In this document: positions 24,863 through 34,706 of the stretch, one piece after another | How positions within the stretch are numbered: position 1 is the first letter of the stretch | Layout: the number at the start of each line of letters is the position of its first letter | DNA from: Opitutia bacterium | GTDB taxonomy: Bacteria > Verrucomicrobiota > Verrucomicrobiia > Opitutales > Opitutaceae | DNA length: 58,973 nucleotides | Assembly (NCBI GenBank): GCA_016217595.1 | Contig: JACRHS010000029.1 | Coordinates: forward strand, 1 to 58,973 | Direction: 5' to 3' | Position numbers and translations under genes: made by a program | Notes under the pieces: generated by a model | The model's input: only the letters and a program-made list of their open reading frames with translations | The model's database searches: none | Told to the model about the DNA's origin: nothing

Positions 24863-26914
24863 TCAGCCGGTGGTCTCGCCCGCGGGCTTTTCCTCGGGCG
24901 TCGTTGTCGCGGCCTCGGCCGCCGGTGCGGCAGGTGCGGCTTCAACAACCGGAGCTGCTTCAGCCGTCGCAGGTGCGGCAGCTTCAGGACTCGCGGCGGG
25001 CGCGGGCGTTTCCGCAGGCACTTCCGGGAAATTCTCCGGATCGTGATCCTCGGATTCGACCTCCTTCTTACGTGCCTCGACCATCGGCGGCGGCGCGAAC
25101 AGCCGGCCGTCGATGAACTCGGTCACATAACCTTCGCGCACGAGCCATTGCAGATCGCCGTTCATGCGGGAGATTTTCTCGCGCTGTTCGGGCGTGAGAT
25201 CGGCGGGCGGCGGGGCGACCAGCGGCGGCACCGAGGGTGTGGGCTCGGCCACCGGAGCGACAGCCGGAGCGCCTTCGGCGGCGGGTTGAGCCGCAACGTC
25301 CGCAGCGGGCGCGGCCGGAGCCGGCGCAGCCACTTTGGCGGGAGCCTTCGGCATCTCGATACCGAGGAACTTCGTCGGCAGCTCGCTCGCCTTGGCCATC
25401 GGATGACTCTCGATGTAGGTGATGAGCGAATTGATGCTGTCGGCAAACACCTGCCCCGGCACGCGGAACTTGCGTTTCACCGCGCACACGTAGGAGACGC
25501 CCTTCGAGCCCTTCTTGAAGATCGTGAAACCTTCGCGGCGCAAACGACCGCGGAGCGCGTTGGCGGTGTCGAGCGGGAAGCGGCGTTGCCGTTCCAGCAG
25601 ACCGTCAAGCGCGCGGCGGAATTCGCCGAAAGGAATCGTTTCGACCAACCGGCCGTGGAACCGCGCGGTGTCAGCCGTGCGCACCACTTTGTCGCGGGCC
25701 TGCGTGAGCAAATGAATGCGGGCGTCGTCGATGGAGTCGAACGCGAGCGCCTCCGCCGGAGCAGGCGCGGCTTCACCCTCGGCCACCGGAGCGGCGACGG
25801 GCGCAGGAGCCTGCTTCCACGTGTAACGCGTCACCTTCTTCATCTTGTCGAGCCACTGCTTGACGACCTCGGGATCGCGCACCGACTCGATGCGGGAGCG
25901 GAAAACCTCGAACGGCATCCGGTTGATCCGCGTCGCGAAATGCTGCTGCACGATCTGATTGTACCGGTGGTAATTCGGCGGCCCGAGCAACTCGCCGGTG
26001 ATATTGCAGCGATTGACGATCTGGTAATTGCCCTTCGGCGGCTCGATTTCGACTTCGGCCACATCGAAGAACAACCCGATGTGCTTTTGCAGCACGTGGG
26101 CGATGGCGGCGTCCTCGGTCTCGAACGGAATGCCGTCCGGTACGGAGAGGTACAACGGCGGCGGCTTCACGCTCGGGACAGCCGCGGCGGGTGCGCCTTC
26201 GGCTCCAGCCTCGGGCGCGTTCTCGCTCCGGGGCGCGGCCGACGATTGCTGCGGCTTGCGCTGCAGCACCACGACGAAGCGGTCGTTCTTGCCGATCACC
26301 GTGCGGGCGATCTCGAACAGCTCGATCGTGCGGCAAGACGAACGGATCGTCTTGGCGAGCGTCGTGAAGCTGGTGTCCTCGGGATAAAACGTCGCCGTGA
26401 AATACGGGCTGTCGTACGGCCCGCGGTCCTGCATACCGCCGAAGCCTTGCCGCGGACCGCGGAAATCGCCGCCGGGGCCATCGCGCCGGGGACCGCCACG
26501 GAATTCGCCGCGAAACTCGCGACGCGGGCCACCTTGCCCACCGGGGCCGCCTTGGCCGCCGCCGCGAAATTCGCGCCGCGGACCGCCGCCACCCGCCTCA
26601 AAGCCGCCTTCACGCGCCTGGCCCGCGGGCGCACCGCCGCCGGCCGGAGCCGCAGCTGCACCTGTATCCGGGCCCATCGGCTTGCGGAAGCCGCGACGAT
26701 CCCGCCGGTCCACGCCTTGTGGCGCGCCATCGCGGCGATCATCCCGCCGGTCCTCGCGCCGGGGGCGGTCATCGCCACGACGCTGGTCGTGGGGAGCCGA
26801 TTTATCCTGGGTCCATTGGGTGCCGAAGCTGAAGCCTTGAAACTGGCTCAGATCGATTTTGTTGAGCCCTGACTCGGTGGGAGCGGGGTTCTCGTTGGTG
26901 GGCGTGTCGTCCAT
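24863..26914 (-). CDS. Unrecognised RGG-rich, possibly RNA-binding protein
   Basis: I do not recognise the family. The 683-residue cytoplasmic protein has three parts. Residues about 40-165 are disordered and full of Arg, Asp and Gly, first as RRDDRR-like stretches, then as GG-PRREFRGG repeats resembling RGG boxes of RNA-binding proteins. Residues about 170-555 form a folded region with conserved-looking segments (YFTATFYPED, GKNDRFVVVLQRK, CNITGELLGPPNYHRYNQ, GFTIFKKGSKGVSYVCAVKRKFRVPG). The tail (about 560-683) is Ala/Pro-rich and acidic. The ATG at 26914 is preferred, since upstream codons in the open frame look like non-coding sequence. It is followed by a strong terminator. Confidence 0.75.
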   Translation of the reverse strand: MDDTPTNENPAPTESGLNKIDLSQFQGFSFGTQWTQDKSAPHDQRRGDDRPRREDRRDDRRDGAPQGVDRRDRRGFRKPMGPDTGAAAAPAGGGAPAGQAREGGFEAGGGGPRREFRGGGQGGPGGQGGPRREFRGEFRGGPRRDGPGGDFRGPRQGFGGMQDRGPYDSPYFTATFYPEDTSFTTLAKTIRSSCRTIELFEIARTVIGKNDRFVVVLQRKPQQSSAAPRSENAPEAGAEGAPAAAVPSVKPPPLYLSVPDGIPFETEDAAIAHVLQKHIGLFFDVAEVEIEPPKGNYQIVNRCNITGELLGPPNYHRYNQIVQQHFATRINRMPFEVFRSRIESVRDPEVVKQWLDKMKKVTRYTWKQAPAPVAAPVAEGEAAPAPAEALAFDSIDDARIHLLTQARDKVVRTADTARFHGRLVETIPFGEFRRALDGLLERQRRFPLDTANALRGRLRREGFTIFKKGSKGVSYVCAVKRKFRVPGQVFADSINSLITYIESHPMAKASELPTKFLGIEMPKAPAKVAAPAPAAPAADVAAQPAAEGAPAVAPVAEPTPSVPPLVAPPPADLTPEQREKISRMNGDLQWLVREGYVTEFIDGRLFAPPPMVEARKKEVESEDHDPENFPEVPAETPAPAASPEAAAPATAEAAPVVEAAPAAPAAEAATTTPEEKPAGETTG

Positions 26915-27110
26915 GTAATCAGCGAAAGCGGCCGTGGGGCCGCGATGTTTGCGGTTTGATCGGTTTTTGAATCCGGATCGGGCAGTCTCCACGGGCTCCC
27001 CGGCGTGGCAAGCGATTTTACCGGGGATTTGCCGGGGACGGTCCGAGGCCGATTCTCCAGCTGACACCAGTGATTTGCGTTTGTGCCTTTCGATTAACTC
27101 CTCCGCGGAC

Positions 27111-28922
27111 TCAAAAACCGACGGCTTTCGAGTCGGGTTTGCGCGGGTCGGCGGCACCCAACCAGCGCCCCGTGGCCGGATCGCGCGCGATGGATTCCGC
27201 ACCGCCTTGATAGCTGCCCTCGTCGGCATCGCGCTCCTTGAGCGTGTGCCCCATGGCGCGCAGCAATGCCGCCGTGTCGGCGCTCAGACCGAAGCGTTCG
27301 TAGGTCAAAACGTCCGGCAGCCACTGATGGTGCACGCGCGACGCCTCGACCGCCTGCGTCACCGGCATGCGGTGGTCGACGACATTCAGAATCACCTGCA
27401 ACACGGTATTGATAATGGTCGGCCCGCCCGGACTGCCGGTGACGAGCAAGAGCTTGCCCTCGCGGAAGACCATCGTCGGCGTCATCGACGAGAGCGGGCG
27501 CTTGCCCGGCGCGATGACATTGGCCTCGCCCTGGATCAGGCCGAACATGTTCGGCACGCCGAGCTGCACGGCGAAGTCATCCATTTCGTTGTTCAACAAA
27601 ATGCCCGTGCCCGGGACCGTCACGCCGGAGCCGAAGAGGCCGTTGAGCGTGTAAGTGTTGGCCACGACATTGCCGGCGGCGTCGATCACCGAGTAATGCG
27701 TCGTCTCGGGCGACTCCTTGCGCCCAACATTCGCGGCGGGACGAGCAGAAGCGCCCGCGGGCTTCCCGGCCGGATAACCCGCCGACACCGAGGCGCGCTG
27801 CGGATCGAAATCCGCCATGCGGCCGCGCAAGTAGTCGCGGTCCAACAGCCCCGCGACCGGCACCGTCACGAAATCCGGATCGCCCAAAAACTCCGCGCGG
27901 TCGCGAAACGCCCGGCGCATGACTTCGTTGAGCAAATGGTATTTCGCGGCGGAATTGTGGCCGATCGCGGCGAGGTCGAACGGCTCCAACATCGCCAGCA
28001 TCGAAAGTAACGCGATGCCGCCCGAGCTCGGCGGCGGCACAGTGACAATCTCGCAACCGCGATATGTGCCGCGCAACGGCGTCCGCTCGACGGCAACGTA
28101 ACCCTTGAGATCGGCCGCCGTGATCAGGCCGCCGTGCTGCGCCATCGCGGCGGCGATGCGGCGCGCGGTTTCGCCTTCGTAGAACTCCCTCGGGCCCTGC
28201 TCCTGCAAGCGCGCGAGCGTCGCGCCGAGATCGGCCTGCACCCAACGCCCGCCCGCGGCGCACGGCTGGCCGTCGCCGAGGAAAACTTTTTTCGATTCGG
28301 CGAAGCGTCCGAGCTTGCGGGCATACGACGCGAGATCACCCGCCGCGGCCTGGCTCAACACGTGACCTTCCGCGGCGAGCCGGCGCGCGGGCTCGACCAG
28401 CTCCGCCCACGTGAGTTTGCCCGAGCCGTATTTTTTCACCGCCAACGCGAAGCCGGCGACCGTGCCGGGCACGCCGCTGGCGCGCCAGCCGAGCGTCGAC
28501 GATGCGGTGCCGGTGAGCGCCTTGCCATCGGGGCCGAGAAACATGTTGGCCGTGGCCGCCGCCGGCGCGGTCTCGCGGTAATCGATCACGACGTCGCGAC
28601 CGTCGGCGAGGTGGATCAGCATGAAGCCGCCGCCGCCGAGGTTGCCGGCGCGCGGATACGTCACCGCGAGCGCCAGTCCGGTCGCGACCGCGGCATCAAC
28701 GGCGTTGCCGCCGCGCCGCAAAATCTCCGCGCCCACCTCCGACGCATAAGCCTCCGAGGAGGCGACCATCCCGTGCGTCGCCGCGACCGGTGCGCGCTGC
28801 GCCTGGAGCGTCCACGGCATGACGAGCGCCAGCGTCATCGCCAGACCGCAACGTCGGAAACCCGTTGGCCAAACCCACGGGCGAGCCGCCCGCACCGCAA
28901 GAGCTGAGGAGAAAGGTTTCAT
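27111..28922 (-). CDS. ggt: Gamma-glutamyltransferase (glutathione hydrolase)
   Basis: This exported Ntn-hydrolase removes or transfers the gamma-glutamyl group of glutathione. The 603-residue preprotein has an N-terminal signal region (hydrophobic LAMTLALVMPWTLQAQ), the substrate-binding PRAGNLGGGGFM, and the self-cleavage/nucleophile site at T407 in PETTHYSVIDAAGNVVANTYTLN, followed by SSMTPTM and GSPGGPTIINTVLQ of the small subunit. These are all the family hallmarks. The ATG at 28922 is chosen; the open frame runs 124 codons further up without a signal. It precedes the RGG-protein gene by 196 nt. Confidence 0.95.
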   Translation of the reverse strand: MKPFSSALAVRAARPWVWPTGFRRCGLAMTLALVMPWTLQAQRAPVAATHGMVASSEAYASEVGAEILRRGGNAVDAAVATGLALAVTYPRAGNLGGGGFMLIHLADGRDVVIDYRETAPAAATANMFLGPDGKALTGTASSTLGWRASGVPGTVAGFALAVKKYGSGKLTWAELVEPARRLAAEGHVLSQAAAGDLASYARKLGRFAESKKVFLGDGQPCAAGGRWVQADLGATLARLQEQGPREFYEGETARRIAAAMAQHGGLITAADLKGYVAVERTPLRGTYRGCEIVTVPPPSSGGIALLSMLAMLEPFDLAAIGHNSAAKYHLLNEVMRRAFRDRAEFLGDPDFVTVPVAGLLDRDYLRGRMADFDPQRASVSAGYPAGKPAGASARPAANVGRKESPETTHYSVIDAAGNVVANTYTLNGLFGSGVTVPGTGILLNNEMDDFAVQLGVPNMFGLIQGEANVIAPGKRPLSSMTPTMVFREGKLLLVTGSPGGPTIINTVLQVILNVVDHRMPVTQAVEASRVHHQWLPDVLTYERFGLSADTAALLRAMGHTLKERDADEGSYQGGAESIARDPATGRWLGAADPRKPDSKAVGF

Positions 28923-29106
28923 GGGATAAAAAGTCCGCATCGGATTCAAAGGTGCAGGATGTAAGCGCCGGCTCGCGCGTGCGCCAGAAGCAAACTGCGA
29001 GCGTAGCGCTGACTGGCGGCACGCCCCGCCAATAGTTTTCAGAGAATATCTGTATTCCGCGGTGACTCGTTTAATTCGCTCCAGGTATTCACCTTCCCGC
29101 CGCCAA

Positions 29107-31500
29107 ATGAAATTGTTCACTGCTTGCCGTTTCTGCGTCCAAACGCCCGACTTGGTCTCCCGCGCCACCCGCCGCACCCACGCCTTTGCGCTCCGGCAAT
29201 GCGGTGGTCTGAGTCTGCGCGGGCTTTTGCTCGCGGCGGTCATGACCTTCCAGACCAGCGCCGAGACTCCAGCCCCGATTATCGACGGTGCCATTTACCG
29301 GTTCTCGCCGCTGCTGGCGCCCGAGCTGGCACTGCAAGTACAGGACGGCGATACCGCCAGCGGTGCCAAGGTACAGATCGGCGCCGCTTCGACCAACGCG
29401 TTAAACCAGCAATGGCAGGCGGTCTCCCTCGGCGCCAACGTCTGGCAGTTTACCCCGCTGCACGCGCCCGGCCTGCGACTCCATGTGCCGTCCCTGGACG
29501 CCGGGACGGAGATCAATCAGGCGACCGCAAGCTCCGATGCGACCCAATGCTGGACAGCCATCGCCAATACCGACGGTTCCTACTCTTTTGCGCCGGTCGC
29601 AGCGCCCGCGCAACGCCTCGATGTCCCGGACGGCGCAGACGGTACTCGGGTTCAAATCCACGCCTCCAACGACGGCACACGGCTCGCGAACATCTCATCG
29701 CGCGGTCGGATCGAATCCGGGGCGCGGCAAATGATCGTCGGCGTGGTGGTGGCCGGCAACGGCAGCTCCCGCCTGCTGGTGCGAGGCATCGGCCCGGCTC
29801 TGCAGGGCGTGCTGGAGGGTTTTCTGCCGAATCCCGCCATCGCGCTCTGGCAAAACCGCGGCGGCAACCAGACCCAACTCGAAACCAACGAAGATTGGTG
29901 GAACTCCGCGTACGGCACGCAAACGGCCGAGTTGGCGCCGATATTGGGCGCGGGTGCCTTGCCGCCGCTTTCCCGGGATGCCGCGATCCTCACGCGACTC
30001 ACGCCGGGCATCTATACCGCGATCATTTCTGGCGATAGCGACAGCCCCGGAGTGGCCATCGCTGAGATTTACGAGGCCTACACGGCGAACGTTCCGCGCG
30101 CCACCGCTACACCGCCCCAAGTGCTGGTGCCAAATGGCGACTTGAGCGCCAAGATCGTCAACCTCTCCACCCGCGGCATTGTGGGCACCGGCGAAAACGT
30201 GCTGATCGCCGGTTTCGTGATCTCCGGCCCGAGCCATTTGAAAAAAAACCTGCTGGTGCGCGCCTCGGGCTTGAACCTCAAAGCCGTGCTGCCGGGCGCC
30301 ATCGGCCGGCCGCGCATGCGGCTTTTTCGCAACGAAGGCGGCGGGCAAACCTTGCTCGCACAAAATAGCGACTGGCAGGAAAACCGAGGGGAGATTGCCG
30401 CGCTGACCGCGCAACTGGGGGCCAGCCCCTTCGCCGTCTCCGCCAACCCCGCCGAAGGCGACGCGGCAATGGTGCTCAACCTCGCCGCGGGCGTGTACAC
30501 GGTCGTGGTTGATCCGGACCCCAGCAGCGCGAACCAAAACGGCGTGAGCTTGATCGAGCTGTACGATGCCACCGCCGCAGGGACGAACCAGCGCTGGAAA
30601 CTCACCGCCAAGCCCGGCAGCTACAAACCGAGCAGCAGCACAACCGGCGTGCGTCCCGGCGTCGTGCTGCAAGTGGTCACCGGCAACACCATCGTGACGA
30701 CCTCGGATACGACCTATGAGGGCATCGATTTCCGCGGGAAAGTCAGCGTCCAGGCCGCCAATGTCACTTTCCGTAACTGCAAGTTCAGCGGCAACCCGTC
30801 GAACCCAAGCGGCACGGAACTGGTGAATGCCGGCAACGCCAAAGTCGTGAATCTCGTGATCGAAGACTGCACCTTCCTGCCGCAAGCGCCCAGCCAGTGG
30901 GTCAACGGCATGATCGGCCACGATTTCACCCTCCGCCGCTGCGACGTCTCGTTGAGCACGGACGGGGTGAACATTTATAACAGCAATAATCCGCACGGCG
31001 CCGTGAACGTCTATCTGGAGGCAAACTACATCCACGATCTGGCCTTTTGGAGCCCGGCCCAAACCAACAGCGACGGCAAAACCCACAACGACGGATCGCA
31101 GATTCAGGGTGGCGCGAACATCAACTATGTGGGCAACTTCATCACGGGGTTGATCTCACCCACGGTCGGAAATCCGGACAAGGGACCGCCGGGGCTCCAA
31201 GCCAACGCGGCCCTGATGATCCAGCCCATCGTCGGCAACATCACCGAGCTGCACGTCGTGAACAACTGGCTGGGCGGCGGGGCCGTCACCGTGAATTTCT
31301 CCAACGTCACCGCGCGCAATCTCGGCAACGTGGGCGACGTGAGTAACAACAAATTCGGGCGCAATCAGACGTACCAAGGCGACGCCGCATTGCCCGACGA
31401 TAGCGGCACGATCACCATGCCGTCGAACGCCACAGTCACGACCGTGGGCAACGTGTACGAAGACGACGGCCATCCGGTCGTGGTCCGTCGCAATTGGTAG
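29107..31500 (+). CDS. Exported ricin-lectin / beta-helix protein with an inserted repeat module
   Basis: The 797-residue protein has a long signal region (about 1-52). Residues 56-190 look like a ricin-type beta-trefoil (QQW, QCW and repeated GxxVQIxxxS units). From 192 to 493 lie two copies of a module common in Verrucomicrobia surface proteins (IxxxSSRG...LVRGIGPAL...NEDWW...GIYTAIISG...IAEIYE, and again STRG...LVRASGLNL...SDW...GVYTVVVD...LIELYD). The trefoil seems to resume at 494 (NQRWKL). Residues 525-797 form a right-handed beta-helix of pectate-lyase type (THNDGSQIQGG, NxxF repeats). It probably binds or acts on polysaccharide outside the cell. It is divergent from ggt. Confidence 0.75.
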   Translation: MKLFTACRFCVQTPDLVSRATRRTHAFALRQCGGLSLRGLLLAAVMTFQTSAETPAPIIDGAIYRFSPLLAPELALQVQDGDTASGAKVQIGAASTNALNQQWQAVSLGANVWQFTPLHAPGLRLHVPSLDAGTEINQATASSDATQCWTAIANTDGSYSFAPVAAPAQRLDVPDGADGTRVQIHASNDGTRLANISSRGRIESGARQMIVGVVVAGNGSSRLLVRGIGPALQGVLEGFLPNPAIALWQNRGGNQTQLETNEDWWNSAYGTQTAELAPILGAGALPPLSRDAAILTRLTPGIYTAIISGDSDSPGVAIAEIYEAYTANVPRATATPPQVLVPNGDLSAKIVNLSTRGIVGTGENVLIAGFVISGPSHLKKNLLVRASGLNLKAVLPGAIGRPRMRLFRNEGGGQTLLAQNSDWQENRGEIAALTAQLGASPFAVSANPAEGDAAMVLNLAAGVYTVVVDPDPSSANQNGVSLIELYDATAAGTNQRWKLTAKPGSYKPSSSTTGVRPGVVLQVVTGNTIVTTSDTTYEGIDFRGKVSVQAANVTFRNCKFSGNPSNPSGTELVNAGNAKVVNLVIEDCTFLPQAPSQWVNGMIGHDFTLRRCDVSLSTDGVNIYNSNNPHGAVNVYLEANYIHDLAFWSPAQTNSDGKTHNDGSQIQGGANINYVGNFITGLISPTVGNPDKGPPGLQANAALMIQPIVGNITELHVVNNWLGGGAVTVNFSNVTARNLGNVGDVSNNKFGRNQTYQGDAALPDDSGTITMPSNATVTTVGNVYEDDGHPVVVRRNW

Positions 31501-31546
31501 CGGCGGCGGCGCTGAGCGCTCCGTGCCCCGCGGCCCGGCGCGTCAG

Positions 31547-34351
31547 TTAAAACTTCCGCCGCAGTTCGACGTAGACGAGGCGGCCGATGGCGTTGGCGTT
31601 GCCGGAGTCGTAGCCGTCGCTCACGCCGGGCGAGAGCGGCGGGTCGCGGTCGAACACGTTGTTGGCGCCGACGCGCACGGTCGTGCCGCGCAGCCAGCCG
31701 CGCGTGCACTGATAGCCGACGTAGGCGTTAAACGTTGTCCAACTGCGCACGATGAACGGCGCGCCGGCGGTATCCAGACTGGGGTCGGACTCGTAGTCGC
31801 CGACGTAGCGGGCGAGCAAACCGGCTGACCACGCGGACTGGCGCCAGAGCAGGCTGGCATTGCTGCGCCACCGCGGCCGGCCGCTCTGGCGGATCAGCTC
31901 GGTGACGACGCCATTGGTGTCGGTGTCGCGAAACTTGAGATAGCGCGATGCATCGGCGCGGACCTGGAACCGGCCCCACGCGCTCGTGCGCCACGCGTAG
32001 TCGGCGAACAAATCGAAGCCCTGCACTTCGCGCCGCGCGAGATTCTGGTAGGTGCCGTTGATGGAGATGAGCACGCCGGGGATGTTGTTGTCGCGGTCGG
32101 ACTGCGTCTGCGGCGCGCGCACGACGTTGGGGTTGGCGCCGCGGCTCGCGCGCCAGAGCCGGGCGTCCTTCGCCAGCTCGTCGGCGGCGGTGGGCGAATC
32201 GATGCGGCCGTCCTGCTTGATGCCCCAGTAATCCACGCCGACGGAAAATCCTTTCAGCGCCGGCGGCTCGATCACGGTGCCGATATTCCACGAGCGGCTG
32301 TTCTCGGGCTGGAGCCGGGGATTGCCGCCGGTGATAAGGAGCTTCGACACGCCCGACGTCGCATCTTCGGGCGTGATCGTGGTGCTGCCGACGGTGTACT
32401 GGCGGGCGGTGTCGATGAACCCGGCGTTGCGGCGGCCACGCGCGGGCTGGAAGAGTTGCGAGATCGACGGCGCGCGGAAGCCTTCACCCGACGAGGCGCG
32501 CAACAACAGCCACGGCAGCGTGGTGAGCGCGACGCTGAACTTCGGCTTCGTGGCGCTGAACCCGCCGAAATCCTCGTAGCGGCCGGCGACCGTGAGATCG
32601 AACGCCTGCACGAAATCGAAGCGGTTGTTTTTCCCGATCACCGGCACGGAGACCTCGGCGTAGCCGGCCTGCACGTCACGCTGCGCCGTCACGTCGATCT
32701 GACCGGAGATGGCGATGATGTCGTCGGCCAGGCCGAAGGGACCATTGCGCTCCTTGAGTTTTTCCTCGCGGTGCTCGATGCCGGCGGCCATCGCGACCGG
32801 CCCGCCCCAGCAGGGGAAAAGATCGCCGGAGATTTTCGCGTCGAACAACGCGAGCTCGCCGGTGCCGCGTGTCCAATCCGTGATGCGCACCTTGTCGAGC
32901 ACGGCGCGCGGATTCACGTTGGGACCGCCGAACACGTTGAACGCCTCGGGCGTGTTGAGCGCGAGCTGGGCGTTGAGCCGGCTCTGGCTGATGAGATTGC
33001 CCTGATAATCCTTGGTGAGCGACTCCATGAAGAGCGCGCCGGTCTCCCACGTCCACGTCTCGCCGAGCCGGCCCTGCAACGCGGCAAGCAACCGGTAGGA
33101 ATCGATGTCGACGTCGAAGATGCGCGGGCCGAGCTCCTCGGTGCGATAGTTGCGGATCAGGACATCACGCGGCGCGGCGGGGTTGAGGCGCTGGCCGTAG
33201 GGATTGTAGTAATTGCTCGCGGGCACGATGACGTTGTCGGTGCCGGTGAGCGTGGTGTTGCCAGAGAGCGGCGTGGCGCCGGACTGGTTGTGGGAACGCG
33301 CGTAGTAGAACGAACCCTCCGCGATCAACTCGATGCGCGGCGCGAGCCGGTGGCTGAGGTTGGCGTGGAGATTGTAACGGCGCACGTCGGCGATGAGCTG
33401 CTTGCCGATCTGGGAATTGTAGGAACTGGCCGGACCGGTGCCGGACACGAGATCGACGCCGGTGCCGCTCGCCGCGGGCTGCATGAAGAAACTCGTGGAG
33501 CTGCTGACCGTGCCGTCGGCGTTGTAGGTGTTGACGCGCGAGAAACGGCCGTACGGCCCGGAGGAGGAGCGGCCGTTGAACGCCGAGTTGGCGTTGAACG
33601 GCGCGCCGACCAGCGAGCGCTTGTCGGGGTCGGCGGCATAAACGCGGTCGGAGGCATCGAGCCCGTCGCGCTCATAATAGGTGGCGATGAGATTGAGCGT
33701 GGTGCGACCGGCGTTGAACACGCGCCCGGTGGCGACGCTGGCGGTGAGTTCGTCGTAGCCGCCGCTCGCCGCGCCATAGCGGGTGCGCAGGTCGACGCCC
33801 TCGTAATTTTTCTTCAGGATGATGTTGACCACGCCGCCGGTGGCGTCGGAGCCGTAGATCGCCGACGCGCCGTCGCGGAGGATTTCGAGACGCTCAACCG
33901 CGCCGGTGGGGATCTGGTTGATGTTCACGAACGCGACCGGCGGGGTGTTGGGCGCGATGCCGTAGGTGGAGAGCCGGCGGCCGTTGAGCAGCACCAACGT
34001 GTTCCCATCGCCGAGCCCGCGGAGATTGACCGACGCGGCATCGCCGCCGGCGTCGTTGGGGCCGGTGGCGGTCGCGCCGATATTGCCCACCGACGATTCG
34101 ATGGGCGCCAGCGTGCGCAGGAAATCACTGACACTCAATGCGCCGGAGAGATCAATCTGCTCGGTGTCGAGCCGCGTGACCGGCAAGGATTTCTCCTGTT
34201 CGAGGCGTTTGAGGTTGGTGCCCGTGACCGTGAACGCGGCGAGAGAGACGACCTCGTCGTTTTTCGGCGCAGCAGCGGGCTGGCTGGAGCCGGCGTGGGC
34301 AAAGCCCAGCAAGGCAGAGGCAAACACGGCAAGGCGGTGTGCGGTTTTCAT
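31547..34351 (-). CDS. TonB-dependent outer-membrane receptor
   Basis: The 934-residue protein has a signal peptide (about 1-22), a short VSLAAFTVTGTN stretch in the TonB-box position, a plug domain (about 45-180; DFLRTLAP, VNLRGLGDGNTLVLLNGRR, VERLEILRDGASAIYGSDATGGVVNI) and a 22-strand-type barrel ending in RRKF with a C-terminal Phe. It imports a bulky ligand such as a siderophore, cobalamin or glycan with energy from TonB. The plug and GTNLKR pattern are common in Opitutaceae receptors. Substrate is unknown; the neighbouring lectin/beta-helix protein hints at a glycan (inference). It converges with that gene. Confidence 0.93.
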   Translation of the reverse strand: MKTAHRLAVFASALLGFAHAGSSQPAAAPKNDEVVSLAAFTVTGTNLKRLEQEKSLPVTRLDTEQIDLSGALSVSDFLRTLAPIESSVGNIGATATGPNDAGGDAASVNLRGLGDGNTLVLLNGRRLSTYGIAPNTPPVAFVNINQIPTGAVERLEILRDGASAIYGSDATGGVVNIILKKNYEGVDLRTRYGAASGGYDELTASVATGRVFNAGRTTLNLIATYYERDGLDASDRVYAADPDKRSLVGAPFNANSAFNGRSSSGPYGRFSRVNTYNADGTVSSSTSFFMQPAASGTGVDLVSGTGPASSYNSQIGKQLIADVRRYNLHANLSHRLAPRIELIAEGSFYYARSHNQSGATPLSGNTTLTGTDNVIVPASNYYNPYGQRLNPAAPRDVLIRNYRTEELGPRIFDVDIDSYRLLAALQGRLGETWTWETGALFMESLTKDYQGNLISQSRLNAQLALNTPEAFNVFGGPNVNPRAVLDKVRITDWTRGTGELALFDAKISGDLFPCWGGPVAMAAGIEHREEKLKERNGPFGLADDIIAISGQIDVTAQRDVQAGYAEVSVPVIGKNNRFDFVQAFDLTVAGRYEDFGGFSATKPKFSVALTTLPWLLLRASSGEGFRAPSISQLFQPARGRRNAGFIDTARQYTVGSTTITPEDATSGVSKLLITGGNPRLQPENSRSWNIGTVIEPPALKGFSVGVDYWGIKQDGRIDSPTAADELAKDARLWRASRGANPNVVRAPQTQSDRDNNIPGVLISINGTYQNLARREVQGFDLFADYAWRTSAWGRFQVRADASRYLKFRDTDTNGVVTELIRQSGRPRWRSNASLLWRQSAWSAGLLARYVGDYESDPSLDTAGAPFIVRSWTTFNAYVGYQCTRGWLRGTTVRVGANNVFDRDPPLSPGVSDGYDSGNANAIGRLVYVELRRKF

Positions 34352-34554
34352 GGTGTCGGCGGCTTGGTGGTGTGGAAGCATGGCTGCGAATGCAATCCTT
34401 CAAGACGACAGGCTAATGGTTTAAAGAAGAACCGCAACCGACCGCCCGGACCGCGGCGGCGCTGGCCACGATTAAACGAAGCGGCGCCATGTACACCTAA
34501 ACGCTCGCCTGCTGCGGGTTATAAAACGCGAAAAAATCTTGGGAATTTTTGAGC

Positions 34555-34655
34555 GTTTTGCGGCTTACCGCGTCTTTCTTACCGTAGTTCTTACGGTTTG
34601 CTTGGTGTTAGGTCAGAGAAGGCCGCTCTAGGGGTAGGGCGGCCTTCGTGTTTTC
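34555..34655 (+). ncRNA. Candidate small RNA or leader ending in a terminator
   Basis: Three hairpins follow each other on the plus strand: GCGG-CTTA-CCGC (34560-34571), ACCGTA-GTTCT-TACGGT (34581-34597) and a strong AAGGCCGCTCT/AGGGCGGCCTT stem (34619-34646) followed by CGTGTTTTCC. No plus-strand gene precedes it within 3 kb, so the terminator may end a small non-coding transcript. There is no clear promoter. Confidence 0.3.
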
Positions 34656-34706
34656 CGACCTCGCGATGCGAGCACAGCAATACCAAGACCTCCTGTTTGC
34701 GGATTT

